Translations under genes and position numbers: made by a program
Notes under the pieces: generated by a model
What the model was told of the DNA's origin: nothing
The model's input: the letters and a program-made list of their open reading frames with translations, nothing else
The model's database searches: none
Shown: in pieces, positions 16,825-25,346 of the stretch
Numbering within the stretch: position 1 is the first letter of the stretch
Layout of the letters: each line of letters begins with the position of its first letter
Source of the DNA: CAG-217 sp963638105
GTDB lineage: Bacteria > Bacillota > Clostridia > Oscillospirales > Acutalibacteraceae
Length of the DNA stretch: 64,000 bases
Reading direction: 5' to 3'
Assembly: GCA_963638105.1 (NCBI GenBank)
Contig: CAVHPP010000001.1
Coordinates: 62,001 to 126,000, forward strand

Positions 16825-17508
16825 ATGGGACAGAAATGTAATCCTACCGGTCTCAGAATCGGTGTCATTAAAAACTGGGACTCCCGCTGGTACGCAAAGA
16901 AGGGCGAGTTCGGCGATACCCTTGTAGAGGACTACAAGCTGCGTAAGTATCTGCTGGAGACCCTTTCCGGCGCAGGTGTTCCTAAGGTGGAGATCGAGCG
17001 TGACGCCAAGCGCGTGCGCATCAACATCCACTGCGCAAAGCCCGGTATGGTGATCGGCAAGCAGGGCGCTGAGATCGAAAAGCTCAGAGCACTGTGCGCC
17101 AAGAAACTGGGCAAAGAACTGAACGAAGTGTACATCAACATCGTTGAGATCAAGCAGCCCGATCTGAATGCAACTTTGGTTGCGCAGAATGTGGCCGGTC
17201 AGCTGGAGCGGCGTGTATCTTTCCGTCGTGCAGTAAAGGGCGCTATCCGCAACACCATGCGTTTGGGCGCTCGTGGTATCAAGATCCAGGTCAGCGGCCG
17301 TGTAGGCGGCGCCGAGATCGCGCGTACCGAGACTTACAAAGAGGGTACGATCCCGCTGCAGACCATCCGTGCAGATATTGACTACGGTTTGGTTGAGGCT
17401 AAGACCACTTACGGCCGTATCGGCGTAAAGGTTTGGATCTACCAGGGCGAGGTTCTTCACGAGTCTCGTAATAAGAGAAGAAATCGTCGGGAAGGAGGAA
17501 ATCGATAA
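16825..17508 (+). CDS. rpsC: 30S ribosomal protein S3
   Basis: 227 aa. MGQKCNPTGLRIGVIKNWDS start, KH domain with GMVIGKQGAEIEKL, and C-terminal domain RGIKIQVSGRVGGAEIARTE. S3 lies at the mRNA entry channel. Last base shared with rplP (TAATG). Confidence 0.98.
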   Translation: MGQKCNPTGLRIGVIKNWDSRWYAKKGEFGDTLVEDYKLRKYLLETLSGAGVPKVEIERDAKRVRINIHCAKPGMVIGKQGAEIEKLRALCAKKLGKELNEVYINIVEIKQPDLNATLVAQNVAGQLERRVSFRRAVKGAIRNTMRLGARGIKIQVSGRVGGAEIARTETYKEGTIPLQTIRADIDYGLVEAKTTYGRIGVKVWIYQGEVLHESRNKRRNRREGGNR

Positions 17509-17930
17509 TGCTGTTACCTAAGCGTGTTAAGCACCGCAAGCAGCACAGAGGTCGTATGACCGGTGTGGCTACCCGCGGCAATAAAGTTACCTACGGTGAG
17601 TACGGTCTGATGACCACTGAGCCTGCATGGATCACTGCGGCACAGATCGAGGCTGCCCGTATCGCTATGACCCGTTACACCAAGCGTGGCGGTCAGGTAT
17701 GGATCAAGATTTTCCCCGACAAGCCCATTACCGCGCGTCCTGCCGATACCCGAATGGGTAAAGGTAAAGGTAACGTGGATTACTGGGTAGCCGTGGTAAA
17801 GCCCGGTCGCGTAATGTTTGAGCTGGGCGGCGTTGAGGAGTCTGTGGCCCGCGAGGCTATGCGTCTTGCTGCTAACAAGCTCCCCGTAAAATGCAAGTTC
17901 GTTAAGAAAGAGGGAGGCGAGCAGGAATGA
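17508..17930 (+). CDS. rplP: 50S ribosomal protein L16
   Basis: 140 aa. LLPKRVKHRKQHRGRMTG start and RMGKGKGNVDYWVAVVKPG are diagnostic of L16, which contacts tRNA near the A site. Overlaps rpsC by one base and rpmC by four. Confidence 0.98.
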   Translation: MLLPKRVKHRKQHRGRMTGVATRGNKVTYGEYGLMTTEPAWITAAQIEAARIAMTRYTKRGGQVWIKIFPDKPITARPADTRMGKGKGNVDYWVAVVKPGRVMFELGGVEESVAREAMRLAANKLPVKCKFVKKEGGEQE

Positions 17931-18130
17931 AAGCAGCAGAAATCCGTGCTTTGAGCGCCGATCAGCGCGCAAAGAAGTTGGCAGAGCTCAAGGATGAACT
18001 CTTCAACCTGCATTTCCAGCAGGCCATCAATCAGCTCGACAACCCTATGAGAATTAAAGCGGTCAAGAAGGACATTGCACGCATTAAGACTGTGGAGCGC
18101 GCAATCGAACTCGAAAGCGCTAACTCTTAA
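17927..18130 (+). CDS. rpmC: 50S ribosomal protein L29
   Basis: 67 aa, two-helix protein with ELKDELFNLHFQQAINQLDNP, the L29 core. It sits by L23 at the tunnel exit. GGAGGC site lies inside the end of rplP. Confidence 0.97.
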   Translation: MKAAEIRALSADQRAKKLAELKDELFNLHFQQAINQLDNPMRIKAVKKDIARIKTVERAIELESANS

Positions 18131-18147
18131 GAAGGAGGTAACTGATC

Positions 18148-18402
18148 ATGGAAAGAAACCTCAGAAAGACAAGAGTTGGTCTTGTTTCCAGCGATAAGAT
18201 GGATAAGACAGTTGTGGTTAGCATTCAGGACAGAGTGGCTCACCCGCTGTACGGCAAGATCGTAAACCGTACCGTGAAGTACAAAGCACACGACGAGAAG
18301 AACGAATGCGGCGTAGGCGACAAGGTTATGATTATGGAGACCCGTCCCTACAGCAAAGACAAGAGATGGCGTGTGGTTGAGATCATTGAAAAGGCTAAAT
18401 AA
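18148..18402 (+). CDS. rpsQ: 30S ribosomal protein S17
   Basis: 84 aa OB-fold protein. RKTRVGLVSSDKMDKTVVVSI and the ETRPYSKDKRWRVVEI end are typical of S17, a primary 16S binder. GAAGGAGG site upstream. Confidence 0.98.
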   Translation: MERNLRKTRVGLVSSDKMDKTVVVSIQDRVAHPLYGKIVNRTVKYKAHDEKNECGVGDKVMIMETRPYSKDKRWRVVEIIEKAK

Positions 18403-18431
18403 TTCAAACGGATTACTTGGTTTTTCATACA

Positions 18432-18494
18432 GACTGCTTTTGCAGTCGGAACTAAAATAATAACTGCAAGATGAGCAAAGTGTTATTTTGCAGT
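18432..18494 (+). promoter_or_regulatory. Dyads in the rpsQ-rplN spacer
   Basis: The 110-base gap before rplN holds GACTGC-TTTT-GCAGTC (18432-18437 with 18442-18447) and ACTGCAA/TTGCAGT (18463-18469 with 18488-18494). CTGCA recurs in both, so alternative pairings are possible. It may be an RNA processing or regulatory site at the S10/spc boundary; no known motif is recognised. Confidence 0.35.
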
Positions 18495-18512
18495 ACGAAG
18501 GAGGAAAATGCT

Positions 18513-18881
18513 GTGATACAACAGGAAAGTCGGCTGAAGGTCGCAGACAACACCGGTGCTAAAGAGATCCTTTGCATTCGCGTGCTGGGCGGCTCCGGCA
18601 GAAGATACGCCAACATCGGCGACGTGATCGTTGCTTCCGTCAAGAAAGCAGCACCCGGCGGCGTGGTGAAAAAGGGCGAAGTTGTTAAAGCAGTCATCGT
18701 TCGTACAACCAAAGGTGTACGTCGTGACGACGGCCAGTACATTCGTTTTGATGAAAATGCTGCCGTAATTATCAAAGAGGATAAAACGCCTCGTGGCACC
18801 CGTATTTTTGGACCCGTAGCAAGAGAGCTTCGTGATAAGGATTACATGAAGATTTTGTCCCTTGCTCCGGAAGTGCTTTAA
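18513..18881 (+). CDS. rplN: 50S ribosomal protein L14 (GTG start)
   Basis: 122 aa from GTG 18513: MIQQESRLKVADNTGAKEI is the exact L14 N-terminus, with AAGGAGGAAAA placed correctly before it. An in-frame ATG 14 codons upstream (18471) would add a non-conserved tail and lies in the dyad region, so it is rejected. L14 bridges to the 30S subunit. Confidence 0.97.
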   Translation: MIQQESRLKVADNTGAKEILCIRVLGGSGRRYANIGDVIVASVKKAAPGGVVKKGEVVKAVIVRTTKGVRRDDGQYIRFDENAAVIIKEDKTPRGTRIFGPVARELRDKDYMKILSLAPEVL

Positions 18882-18896
18882 TGGAGGTGCGAGAGA

Positions 18897-19202
18897 ATGA
18901 GTAAGATGTTTGTAAAATCCGGCGATACCGTTCAGGTGCTGTCCGGTAAATCCAAGGGCGTGCGCGGCGAAGTTGTTGCCGTTAGCCCTGCTGAGGGTAA
19001 AGTCATCGTCAAGAAGGTCAATGTGGTCACCAAGCATGTAAAGCCCCGCAAGATGGGCGAGGCCGGCGGTCTGATTGATGTTGAGTCCGCGCTGTACGCT
19101 TCCAAGGTACAGCTGGTTTGCCCCAAATGTAACGAGGCGACCCGCGTCGGCCACAAAAAGGGCGGCGCACGCATTTGCAAAAAATGCGGCAACGAATTTT
19201 AA
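18897..19202 (+). CDS. rplX: 50S ribosomal protein L24, Cys-rich C-terminus
   Basis: 101 aa. KOW domain: VKSGDTVQVLSGKSKGVRGEV, then NVVTKHVKP. The C-terminal 30 residues carry two CxxC pairs (CPKC...CKKC), a probable zinc ribbon seen in some clostridial L24 proteins but absent from E. coli and B. subtilis L24. L24 starts 50S assembly. Confidence 0.96.
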   Translation: MSKMFVKSGDTVQVLSGKSKGVRGEVVAVSPAEGKVIVKKVNVVTKHVKPRKMGEAGGLIDVESALYASKVQLVCPKCNEATRVGHKKGGARICKKCGNEF

Positions 19203-19221
19203 GTAAGGGAGGAACATAACA

Positions 19222-19764
19222 ATGGCTGCAAGGTTAAAAGAAACCTATAAGAGCGAAGTTGCTCCGGCATTGATGAAGAAATTCGGCTACAAATCTGTTA
19301 TGCAAATCCCGAAGCTTGACAAGATTGTTATCAATGTTGGTTGCGGCGAAGCCCGCGAAAACTCTAAGGTCGTAGATGCGATCATCTCCGACCTGTCCCA
19401 GATCACCGGTCAGCGCCCCGTGGTGTGCCGCGCTAAGAAGTCTGTTGCAAACTTCAAGCTGCGTGAGGGCATGCCCATCGGCGTAAAGGTCACTCTGCGT
19501 GGTGAGAGAATGTATGAATTCCTGGACAGATTCTTTAATCTGGCTCTCCCCAGAGTGCGTGACTTCAGAGGGATCAATGCAAACTCCTTTGACGGCCGTG
19601 GTAACTACGCCATGGGTATCAAAGAACAGTTGATTTTCCCCGAGATCGAATATGACAAGATCGACAAGGTGCGCGGTATGGATATCATTATGGTAACCAC
19701 CGCAAACACAGACGAAGAAGCACGGGAGCTGCTCAAGCTGATGGGCGCACCGTTTGCAGAGTAA
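19222..19764 (+). CDS. rplE: 50S ribosomal protein L5
   Basis: 180 aa. YKSVMQIPKLDKIVINVG start and the FDGRGNYAMGIKEQLIFPEI segment are diagnostic of L5, part of the 5S rRNP. Typical length; GGGAGG site upstream. Confidence 0.98.
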   Translation: MAARLKETYKSEVAPALMKKFGYKSVMQIPKLDKIVINVGCGEARENSKVVDAIISDLSQITGQRPVVCRAKKSVANFKLREGMPIGVKVTLRGERMYEFLDRFFNLALPRVRDFRGINANSFDGRGNYAMGIKEQLIFPEIEYDKIDKVRGMDIIMVTTANTDEEARELLKLMGAPFAE

Positions 19765-19776
19765 GGAGGGATTATC

Positions 19777-19962
19777 GTGGCAAAAACATCTATGAAAGTC
19801 AAGGCAGTTCGTCCTGCCAAGTATTCCACCAGACAGCACAACAGATGTAAGATCTGCGGTAGACCCCACGCATACCTGCGTAAGTATGGCGTGTGCCGTA
19901 TCTGCTTCAGAGAGCTGGCTCACAAGGGCGAGATCCCCGGTGTGCGCAAGGCATCTTGGTAA
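19777..19962 (+). CDS. rpsZ: 30S ribosomal protein S14 type Z (GTG start)
   Basis: 61 aa. Short zinc-binding form of S14: CKIC and CRIC pairs (CKICGRPHAYLRKYG-VCRICF), followed by RELAHKGEIPGVRKASW. Starts with GTG at 19777 after AAGGAGGG. The zinc form is the Gram-positive housekeeping type. Confidence 0.97.
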   Translation: MAKTSMKVKAVRPAKYSTRQHNRCKICGRPHAYLRKYGVCRICFRELAHKGEIPGVRKASW

Positions 19963-19998
19963 TCTGAGAATTGAAGATCGAATAAGGAGGAAATATCA

Positions 19999-20397
19999 AT
20001 GCATATTACAGACCCTATCGCTGATATGCTGACCAGAATTCGCAATGCGAATTCCGCAAAGCACGATACTGTAGATATTCCCGCATCTAACATGAAGAAG
20101 TCAATTGCTCAGATTCTGGTAGATGAAGGTTATATCAAAGGCTACAAAGTAATTGAAGACGGCAAGCAGGGCGTTATCCGCGTGACCCTGAAGTATGGCG
20201 AGGGCAAGAGCCGCGTCATCACCGGTCTGCGCCGCGTGTCTAAGCCCGGTCTTCGTAAGTATTCAAGCGTTGAGGATATGCCCAAGGTTATGAAGGGCCT
20301 GGGCGTAGCCATCGTTTCTACATCTAAAGGCGTAATGACAGACAAAGAAGCTCGCAAAGAGAATGTGGGCGGCGAAGTTCTGGCATTTATTTGGTAA
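19999..20397 (+). CDS. rpsH: 30S ribosomal protein S8
   Basis: 132 aa. DPIADMLTRIRNANSAKHDTVDIPAS start and the C-terminal STSKGVMTDKEARK...GGEVLAFIW are S8 hallmarks. S8 binds 16S helix 21 and represses the spc operon in E. coli. Its stop lies in the rplF ribosome site. Confidence 0.98.
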   Translation: MHITDPIADMLTRIRNANSAKHDTVDIPASNMKKSIAQILVDEGYIKGYKVIEDGKQGVIRVTLKYGEGKSRVITGLRRVSKPGLRKYSSVEDMPKVMKGLGVAIVSTSKGVMTDKEARKENVGGEVLAFIW

Positions 20398-20411
20398 GGA
20401 GGTGCAGTCGT

Positions 20412-20951
20412 ATGTCACGAATTGGCTTAAAGCCTATTGAAATTCCTGCCGGCGTTGACGTAAAGGTTGACGGAACGACTGTTACCGTAAAGGGCCCCAA
20501 AGGGGAACTTACCCGGAATGTTCATCCGAACATGGCAGTCGCAGTAGAAGGCAACGAAGTTATTGTAAAAAGACCCAACGATGAGAAGGAGAACAAGTCT
20601 CTTCACGGCTTGACCCGCACCCTCATTCACAACATGGTTCTGGGCGTGACCGAGGGCTTCAAGAAGAATCTGGAAGTCAACGGTGTTGGTTACAGAGTAC
20701 AGGTACAGAACAACAAGCTCACAATGAACCTTGGCTTTTCTCACCAGGTGATCATGGACGCACCGGAAGGCATTACCATTGAGTGCCCCAGTGCCAACGC
20801 CATTGTCATCAGCGGCGCAGACAAGCAGGCCGTAGGTCAGTTTGCCGCACAGGTCCGCGAGAAGAGACCCCCGGAACCCTACAAGGGCAAGGGTATCAAG
20901 TATGACTTTGAGCATATTCGCCGCAAGGAAGGCAAAGCAGGTAAGAAATAA
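20412..20951 (+). CDS. rplF: 50S ribosomal protein L6
   Basis: 179 aa. MSRIGLKPIEIPAGV start; C-terminal RPPEPYKGKGIKYDFEHIRRKEGK is the L6 signature. A longer reading from 20391 is rejected because TAAGGAGGTG sits nine bases before ATG 20412. L6 lies near the factor-binding site. Confidence 0.98.
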   Translation: MSRIGLKPIEIPAGVDVKVDGTTVTVKGPKGELTRNVHPNMAVAVEGNEVIVKRPNDEKENKSLHGLTRTLIHNMVLGVTEGFKKNLEVNGVGYRVQVQNNKLTMNLGFSHQVIMDAPEGITIECPSANAIVISGADKQAVGQFAAQVREKRPPEPYKGKGIKYDFEHIRRKEGKAGKK

Positions 20952-20969
20952 GGGAAGGAGTGAATTACA

Positions 20970-21329
20970 ATGGTTTCAAGACAAGACGCCAATAAGGCAA
21001 GACAAAAGCGCCACATTCGTGTTCGTGGCAAAATCAGCGGCACTGCTGCTCGTCCCAGACTCAACGTATATCGCTCCCTCAGCAATATTTACGTTCAGCT
21101 CATTGATGATGTTGCCGGTGTAACGCTGGCAAGTGCATCCACGACTGAGAAGGACTTTGCACAGTACGGCGGAAATGTAGAAGCAGCTAAGGCTGTTGGT
21201 AAGACATTAGCAGAAAGAGCCACCGCAAAGGGCATCACCGAGTGCGTATTTGACCGTGGCGGTTACGTGTATCACGGTCGTGTGGCTGCGGTTGCAGACG
21301 GCGCTCGTGAGGGCGGACTGAAGTTCTAA
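20970..21329 (+). CDS. rplR: 50S ribosomal protein L18
   Basis: 119 aa. RHIRVRGKISGTAARPRLNVYRS and the FDRGGYVYHGRVAAVADGAREGGL end are diagnostic (quoted in part). L18 binds 5S rRNA with L5. Confidence 0.98.
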   Translation: MVSRQDANKARQKRHIRVRGKISGTAARPRLNVYRSLSNIYVQLIDDVAGVTLASASTTEKDFAQYGGNVEAAKAVGKTLAERATAKGITECVFDRGGYVYHGRVAAVADGAREGGLKF

Positions 21330-21347
21330 CGAAGGAGGTAAATACTT

Positions 21348-21851
21348 TTGGCTACAAAGATTGACGCATCTTCAATGGAACTTGAAGAAAGAGTGGTTAC
21401 CATCAACCGTGTTTCTAAAACCGTAAAGGGCGGTCGAATTTTTAAGTTCTCCGCACTGGTGGTTGTTGGTGATAAGAATGGTCTGGTCGGTTTCGGTATC
21501 GGTAAGTCCGGCGAGGTTCCGGACGCTATCCGTAAGGGGATCGAGGACGCAAAGAAAAATTTGATTAAAGTATCTCTGCGGGGCACCACCATTCCCCATG
21601 AGATCACCGGTAAGTTCGGTGCTGGCGAAGTGCTGCTTATGCCCGCTCCCAAAGGTACCGGCGTGATCGCCGGCGGCCCGGTTCGTGCGGTTGTTGAGAC
21701 CGTTGGTATCGGCGACATTCGTACCAAGGCCGTTCGCTCAAACAATCCGTACAATGTGGTTCGCGCCACCATTGACGGCTTGAGCAGACTGCGCACGGCA
21801 GAGGAAGTTGCTGCTGTTCGCGGTAAGTCAGTGAAAGAAATCGTAGGATAA
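21348..21851 (+). CDS. rpsE: 30S ribosomal protein S5 (TTG start)
   Basis: 167 aa beginning at TTG 21348, eight bases after GAAGGAGGT. The residues that follow, ATKIDASSMELEERVVTINRV, are the normal S5 N-terminus and no ATG/GTG fits, so the rare TTG start is well supported. The double-strand RNA-binding segment FKFSALVVVGDKNGLVGFG and the C-terminal domain are complete. S5 affects decoding accuracy. Confidence 0.96.
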   Translation: MATKIDASSMELEERVVTINRVSKTVKGGRIFKFSALVVVGDKNGLVGFGIGKSGEVPDAIRKGIEDAKKNLIKVSLRGTTIPHEITGKFGAGEVLLMPAPKGTGVIAGGPVRAVVETVGIGDIRTKAVRSNNPYNVVRATIDGLSRLRTAEEVAAVRGKSVKEIVG

Positions 21852-21864
21852 GGAGGGGCGCATT

Positions 21865-22044
21865 ATGGCAGATATTAGAATCAAACTTACAAAAAGCCTG
21901 ATCGGCAGTAAGCAGGACCAGATCGCCACCGCCCACTCTCTTGGCCTGCGGAAGATCGGCAACGAAACCGTTCAGCCGAACAACGACGCAACTCAGGGCA
22001 AGATCAAGAAGATCGCACACCTGATCACCGTTGTTGAAGAATAA
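21865..22044 (+). CDS. rpmD: 50S ribosomal protein L30
   Basis: 59 aa: MADIRIKLTKSLIGSK start and LGLRKIGNETVQPNND in the middle match bacterial L30. AAGGAGGGG site upstream; 14 bases to rplO. Confidence 0.96.
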   Translation: MADIRIKLTKSLIGSKQDQIATAHSLGLRKIGNETVQPNNDATQGKIKKIAHLITVVEE

Positions 22045-22058
22045 GGGGAGGTAGCAAG

Positions 22059-22502
22059 ATGAAATTACATGAACTTTCTCCTGCTGAAGGCTCCAAAAAG
22101 AGTGTTAAGCGTATCGGTCGCGGTACTGCTTCCGGCCAGGGTAAAACCGCCGGTAAAGGCCAGAAGGGTCAGAAGGCCCGTTCCGGTTACAGCAGACGGC
22201 CCGGCTTTGAAGGTGGTCAGATGCCCCTTCAGCGCCGCGTGCCCAAAAGAGGTTTCAACAACATTTTTGCAACGGAGTACGCCATTGTCAATGTGTCTGA
22301 TCTGAACGACAGATTTGAGGACGGCGCAACCGTTAACGCTGAGAGCCTGGTGGCCTCCGGTCTTCTGAAGAAGACCCTGGACGGCGTAAAGGTTCTGGGC
22401 AAGGGCGAGATCACCAAGGCTTTGACCGTTCAGGTCACCGCCATCAGTGAAAGCGCCAAATCTAAGATTGAGGCAGCAGGTGGCAAGGTGGAGGTGCTGT
22501 AA
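22059..22502 (+). CDS. rplO: 50S ribosomal protein L15
   Basis: 147 aa. MKLHELSPAEGSKKSVKRIGRG start, then the glycine/lysine-rich stretch GQGKTAGKGQKGQKARSG and FEGGQMPLQRRVPKRGF. A late 50S assembly protein. secY follows with no spacer. Confidence 0.98.
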   Translation: MKLHELSPAEGSKKSVKRIGRGTASGQGKTAGKGQKGQKARSGYSRRPGFEGGQMPLQRRVPKRGFNNIFATEYAIVNVSDLNDRFEDGATVNAESLVASGLLKKTLDGVKVLGKGEITKALTVQVTAISESAKSKIEAAGGKVEVL

Positions 22503-23852
22503 ATGATCAAGACCTTCGTAAACGCTTGGAAAGTTGCGGACATCCGCAAAAAGCTTTTGTTTACAGCATTTGTTATCCTTGTTTTCCGAATTGGCTCTGT
22601 CATTCCTGTTCCTTTCCTGAACATTGTCGATGAGATCAATGTAGGTAAGGGCAACACCATTTTAACCTACCTGAGCTTGATGACCGGTAGTGCATTCACA
22701 TACGGAACGATTTTCGCTATGTCCATCACACCGTACATCAATGCCTCCATTATTATGCAGCTTCTTGCTGTGGCCATTCCTGCACTGGAGCGGTTGCAGA
22801 AGGAGGGCGAAGAAGGCAGAAAGAAGATCGCCACCATCACGCGTTTCGTTACGGTTGGTCTGGGTCTGTTGCAGTCCCTGGCATACTTCTTCTTCCTGCG
22901 TGCCAACGGCTACCTGATGAAGGACGCCAGCGGCGCAGCATTCACCGGCTTTGACGCCGTGTTCCAGGCAGTGGTCATTATTGCAGTGCTCACCGCCGGC
23001 ACAGCCGTAATTATGTGGCTGGGCGAGCAGATCACCATTTCCGGTATTGGTAACGGTATTTCCATTATCCTTTTTGCCGGTATCGTGTCTCGTTTCCCCA
23101 CCCTGATTCAGCAGCTGTTCCGGTACCTGGACACCGGCCGTACCGTGTACAAAGTTCTGGTTCCCGTGGTGTGCGTGATCTTCCTTTTGATGATCGCTTA
23201 CATCGTATTTATGGATAACTCGGAGCGCCGCCTGCCCATTCAGTACGCTAAGCGTGTGGTAGGCCGCAAAATGTACGGCGGTCAGTCCACCCACATGCCC
23301 ATTAAGATCAATATGAGCGGCGTGCTGCCTATCATCTTTGCATCTTCTATTTTGTCCCTGCCCGGTACGGTGCAGATGTTCCTTTCTGCCGACAAGTACA
23401 AGGGCACCGGCTGGGAGAAGTTCTTTGACGCCTTCCAGAGTGACTCTTGGTGGTATGCGGGTATGTACTTCCTGCTGATCATCTTCTTTGCCTATTTCTA
23501 CAGCACCATTCAGTACAATCCCATTGAAATGGCAAATAATCTTCGTAAGAACAACGGCGCAATCCCCGGCATTCGTCCCGGCAAGCCCACTTCCGATTAC
23601 ATCATGCGGGTTCTGTCCCGTCTGACCCTGATCGGTTCCCTGATGCTTTGCGTAGTTGCCTTGTTCCCCATCGTGTACTCCTTGATTTGTAAGGCGGCGA
23701 TCCCGCCCCTGGAGACCGGCGGTGACGACGGCGGCATGAGCATCACCCTGGGCGGTACATCCATCATCATTATGTGCGGTGTAGCTCTGGAGACGGTGCG
23801 TCAGCTGGAAAGCCAGTTGATGATGCGCCACTATAAAGGCTTCCTTGACTGA
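22503..23852 (+). CDS. secY: Protein translocase subunit SecY
   Basis: 449 aa with ten membrane helices. Signatures include FRIGSVIPVPFL near the start, TPYINASIIMQLL and the second motif GNGISIILFAGIV near residue 185. SecY forms the protein-conducting channel with SecE and SecG in the cytoplasmic membrane. Its ATG directly follows the rplO stop; its ribosome site GGAGG lies within the last codons of rplO. Confidence 0.98.
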   Translation: MIKTFVNAWKVADIRKKLLFTAFVILVFRIGSVIPVPFLNIVDEINVGKGNTILTYLSLMTGSAFTYGTIFAMSITPYINASIIMQLLAVAIPALERLQKEGEEGRKKIATITRFVTVGLGLLQSLAYFFFLRANGYLMKDASGAAFTGFDAVFQAVVIIAVLTAGTAVIMWLGEQITISGIGNGISIILFAGIVSRFPTLIQQLFRYLDTGRTVYKVLVPVVCVIFLLMIAYIVFMDNSERRLPIQYAKRVVGRKMYGGQSTHMPIKINMSGVLPIIFASSILSLPGTVQMFLSADKYKGTGWEKFFDAFQSDSWWYAGMYFLLIIFFAYFYSTIQYNPIEMANNLRKNNGAIPGIRPGKPTSDYIMRVLSRLTLIGSLMLCVVALFPIVYSLICKAAIPPLETGGDDGGMSITLGGTSIIIMCGVALETVRQLESQLMMRHYKGFLD

Positions 23853-23870
23853 TTATAAGGAGAACGCAAG

Positions 23871-24503
23871 ATGAATTTGATCCTTCTTGGCGCGCCCGGT
23901 GCCGGCAAAGGCACCCAGGCGGAAAAGATTGTTGAAAAATATGGCATTCCTGCCATCTCCACCGGTAACATCATTCGTGCCGCTCTGAAAGAGGGCACCG
24001 AGATGGGCCTGAAGGCTAAGTCCTATATGGACGCAGGCCAGTTGGTTCCGGACGATGTGGTTATCGGGATCATCAAGGACAGACTGGAACAAAAAGATTG
24101 CGAAAACGGATTTATTCTGGACGGATTTCCTCGTACCATTCCTCAAGCCCAGGCGCTTGAGGACATGGGCGTGGCTATTGATAAGGTCATTGATATAGAA
24201 GTCCCTGACGAGAAGATCACCGCCAGAATGTCCGGCCGCCGTGTATGTTCAAAGTGTGCAAATTCCTACCACATGCTTTATAAAAAGCCCAAGGTGGACG
24301 GTGTTTGTGACGCTTGCGGCGGTGCACTGATTCAACGCAAGGACGACGCGCCGGAGACGGTGCAGGCCCGCCTTGTGGAATACCACAAGATGACCGAGCC
24401 GCTGAAGGACTTTTACGACAAGCTGGGTAAGCTGGCAGTCGTAGAGGGCCAGGAAGAGGTGGCAGACACCACGGCACTCGTTTTTGCAGCACTGGAGGAT
24501 TAA
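23871..24503 (+). CDS. adk: Adenylate kinase (zinc type)
   Basis: 210 aa. P-loop GAPGAGKGTQ (residues 7-16), DGFPRT in the core, and a LID domain with four cysteines (CSKC and CDAC) that bind structural zinc, usual in Gram-positives. Catalyses ATP + AMP = 2 ADP. Long-standing member of the spc operon between secY and map. Confidence 0.98.
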   Translation: MNLILLGAPGAGKGTQAEKIVEKYGIPAISTGNIIRAALKEGTEMGLKAKSYMDAGQLVPDDVVIGIIKDRLEQKDCENGFILDGFPRTIPQAQALEDMGVAIDKVIDIEVPDEKITARMSGRRVCSKCANSYHMLYKKPKVDGVCDACGGALIQRKDDAPETVQARLVEYHKMTEPLKDFYDKLGKLAVVEGQEEVADTTALVFAALED

Positions 24504-24504
24504 C

Positions 24505-25254
24505 ATGGTCGTGCTTAAAAGCAGCAGAGAACTGGAGCTGATGAAAGAGGCTTGCCAAATCTCCGCTGAAGCATTGATGGTAGCAGGTGAGGCTGTTAAG
24601 CCGGGCATCTCTACAAAGGAAATTGATAAAATCGCTTACGATCTGATTATCAAACGGGGCGCCAAGCCCAATTTCCTGCACTATGGGGGCTATCCCGCTA
24701 CTGCATGTATATCCATAAATGATGAAGTAATCCACGGTATACCGAAAAAGGACCGCATCCTCCAAGAGGGTGACATAGTCAGCATCGATCTGGGTGCGGC
24801 CAAAAACGGTTACAACGGCGATAATGCTGCCACATTTGCAGTCGGGTCTTGCTCGCCCGAGGCAAAGCGGCTGATGGATACCACCCGCGAGAGCCTGTAT
24901 AAAGGCATTGAGCAGGCGATACCCGGCAACAGGATCGGCGATATCGGCCACGCAGTACAAGCGTATTGCGAGGCGCGCGGATACGGTGTTGTTCGTGACT
25001 TTGTGGGTCACGGCGTAGGCACCAAACTTCATGAAGACCCCAGCGTACCAAACTTCGGTCACGCAGGACGCGGTATCAGACTATTACCCGGAATGACATT
25101 GGCAATTGAACCAATGATAAATCTGGGGACCTATAAGGTAAAACAGCTTTCAGACGGTTGGACGGTCAAGACGGCAGACGGCAAGCTGGCTGCGCACTTT
25201 GAGCACACCATTGCCATTACCTCTAACGGTCCGGTCATTTTGACCAAAGTCTGA
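24505..25254 (+). CDS. map: Methionine aminopeptidase, type I
   Basis: 249 aa. Metal ligands are present in IDLGAAKNGYNGDNAATF (two Asp), GHGVGTKLHEDP (His) and AIEPMI/EHTIAI (Glu). Removes the initiator Met from new proteins. A longer frame from 24484 would overlap adk and is rejected; ATG 24505 begins one base after the adk stop, with GGAGG at the end of adk. Confidence 0.97.
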   Translation: MVVLKSSRELELMKEACQISAEALMVAGEAVKPGISTKEIDKIAYDLIIKRGAKPNFLHYGGYPATACISINDEVIHGIPKKDRILQEGDIVSIDLGAAKNGYNGDNAATFAVGSCSPEAKRLMDTTRESLYKGIEQAIPGNRIGDIGHAVQAYCEARGYGVVRDFVGHGVGTKLHEDPSVPNFGHAGRGIRLLPGMTLAIEPMINLGTYKVKQLSDGWTVKTADGKLAAHFEHTIAITSNGPVILTKV

Positions 25255-25346
25255 GGCGTTAATCAATTGCAGGCGATTACGCCGTAATGTGATTCCAGAT
25301 AAGAGCGAACATCAATTCAAGATCCTATCCATAAGAGAGGTAAACG

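Noticed and set aside
20391..20411. Upstream extension of rplF, and similar extensions of rpsJ, rplN, map, purE, purD, hpf, mmsA and the kinase gene
   Set aside because: In each case a well-placed ribosome site and the family's normal N-terminus support the shorter start.
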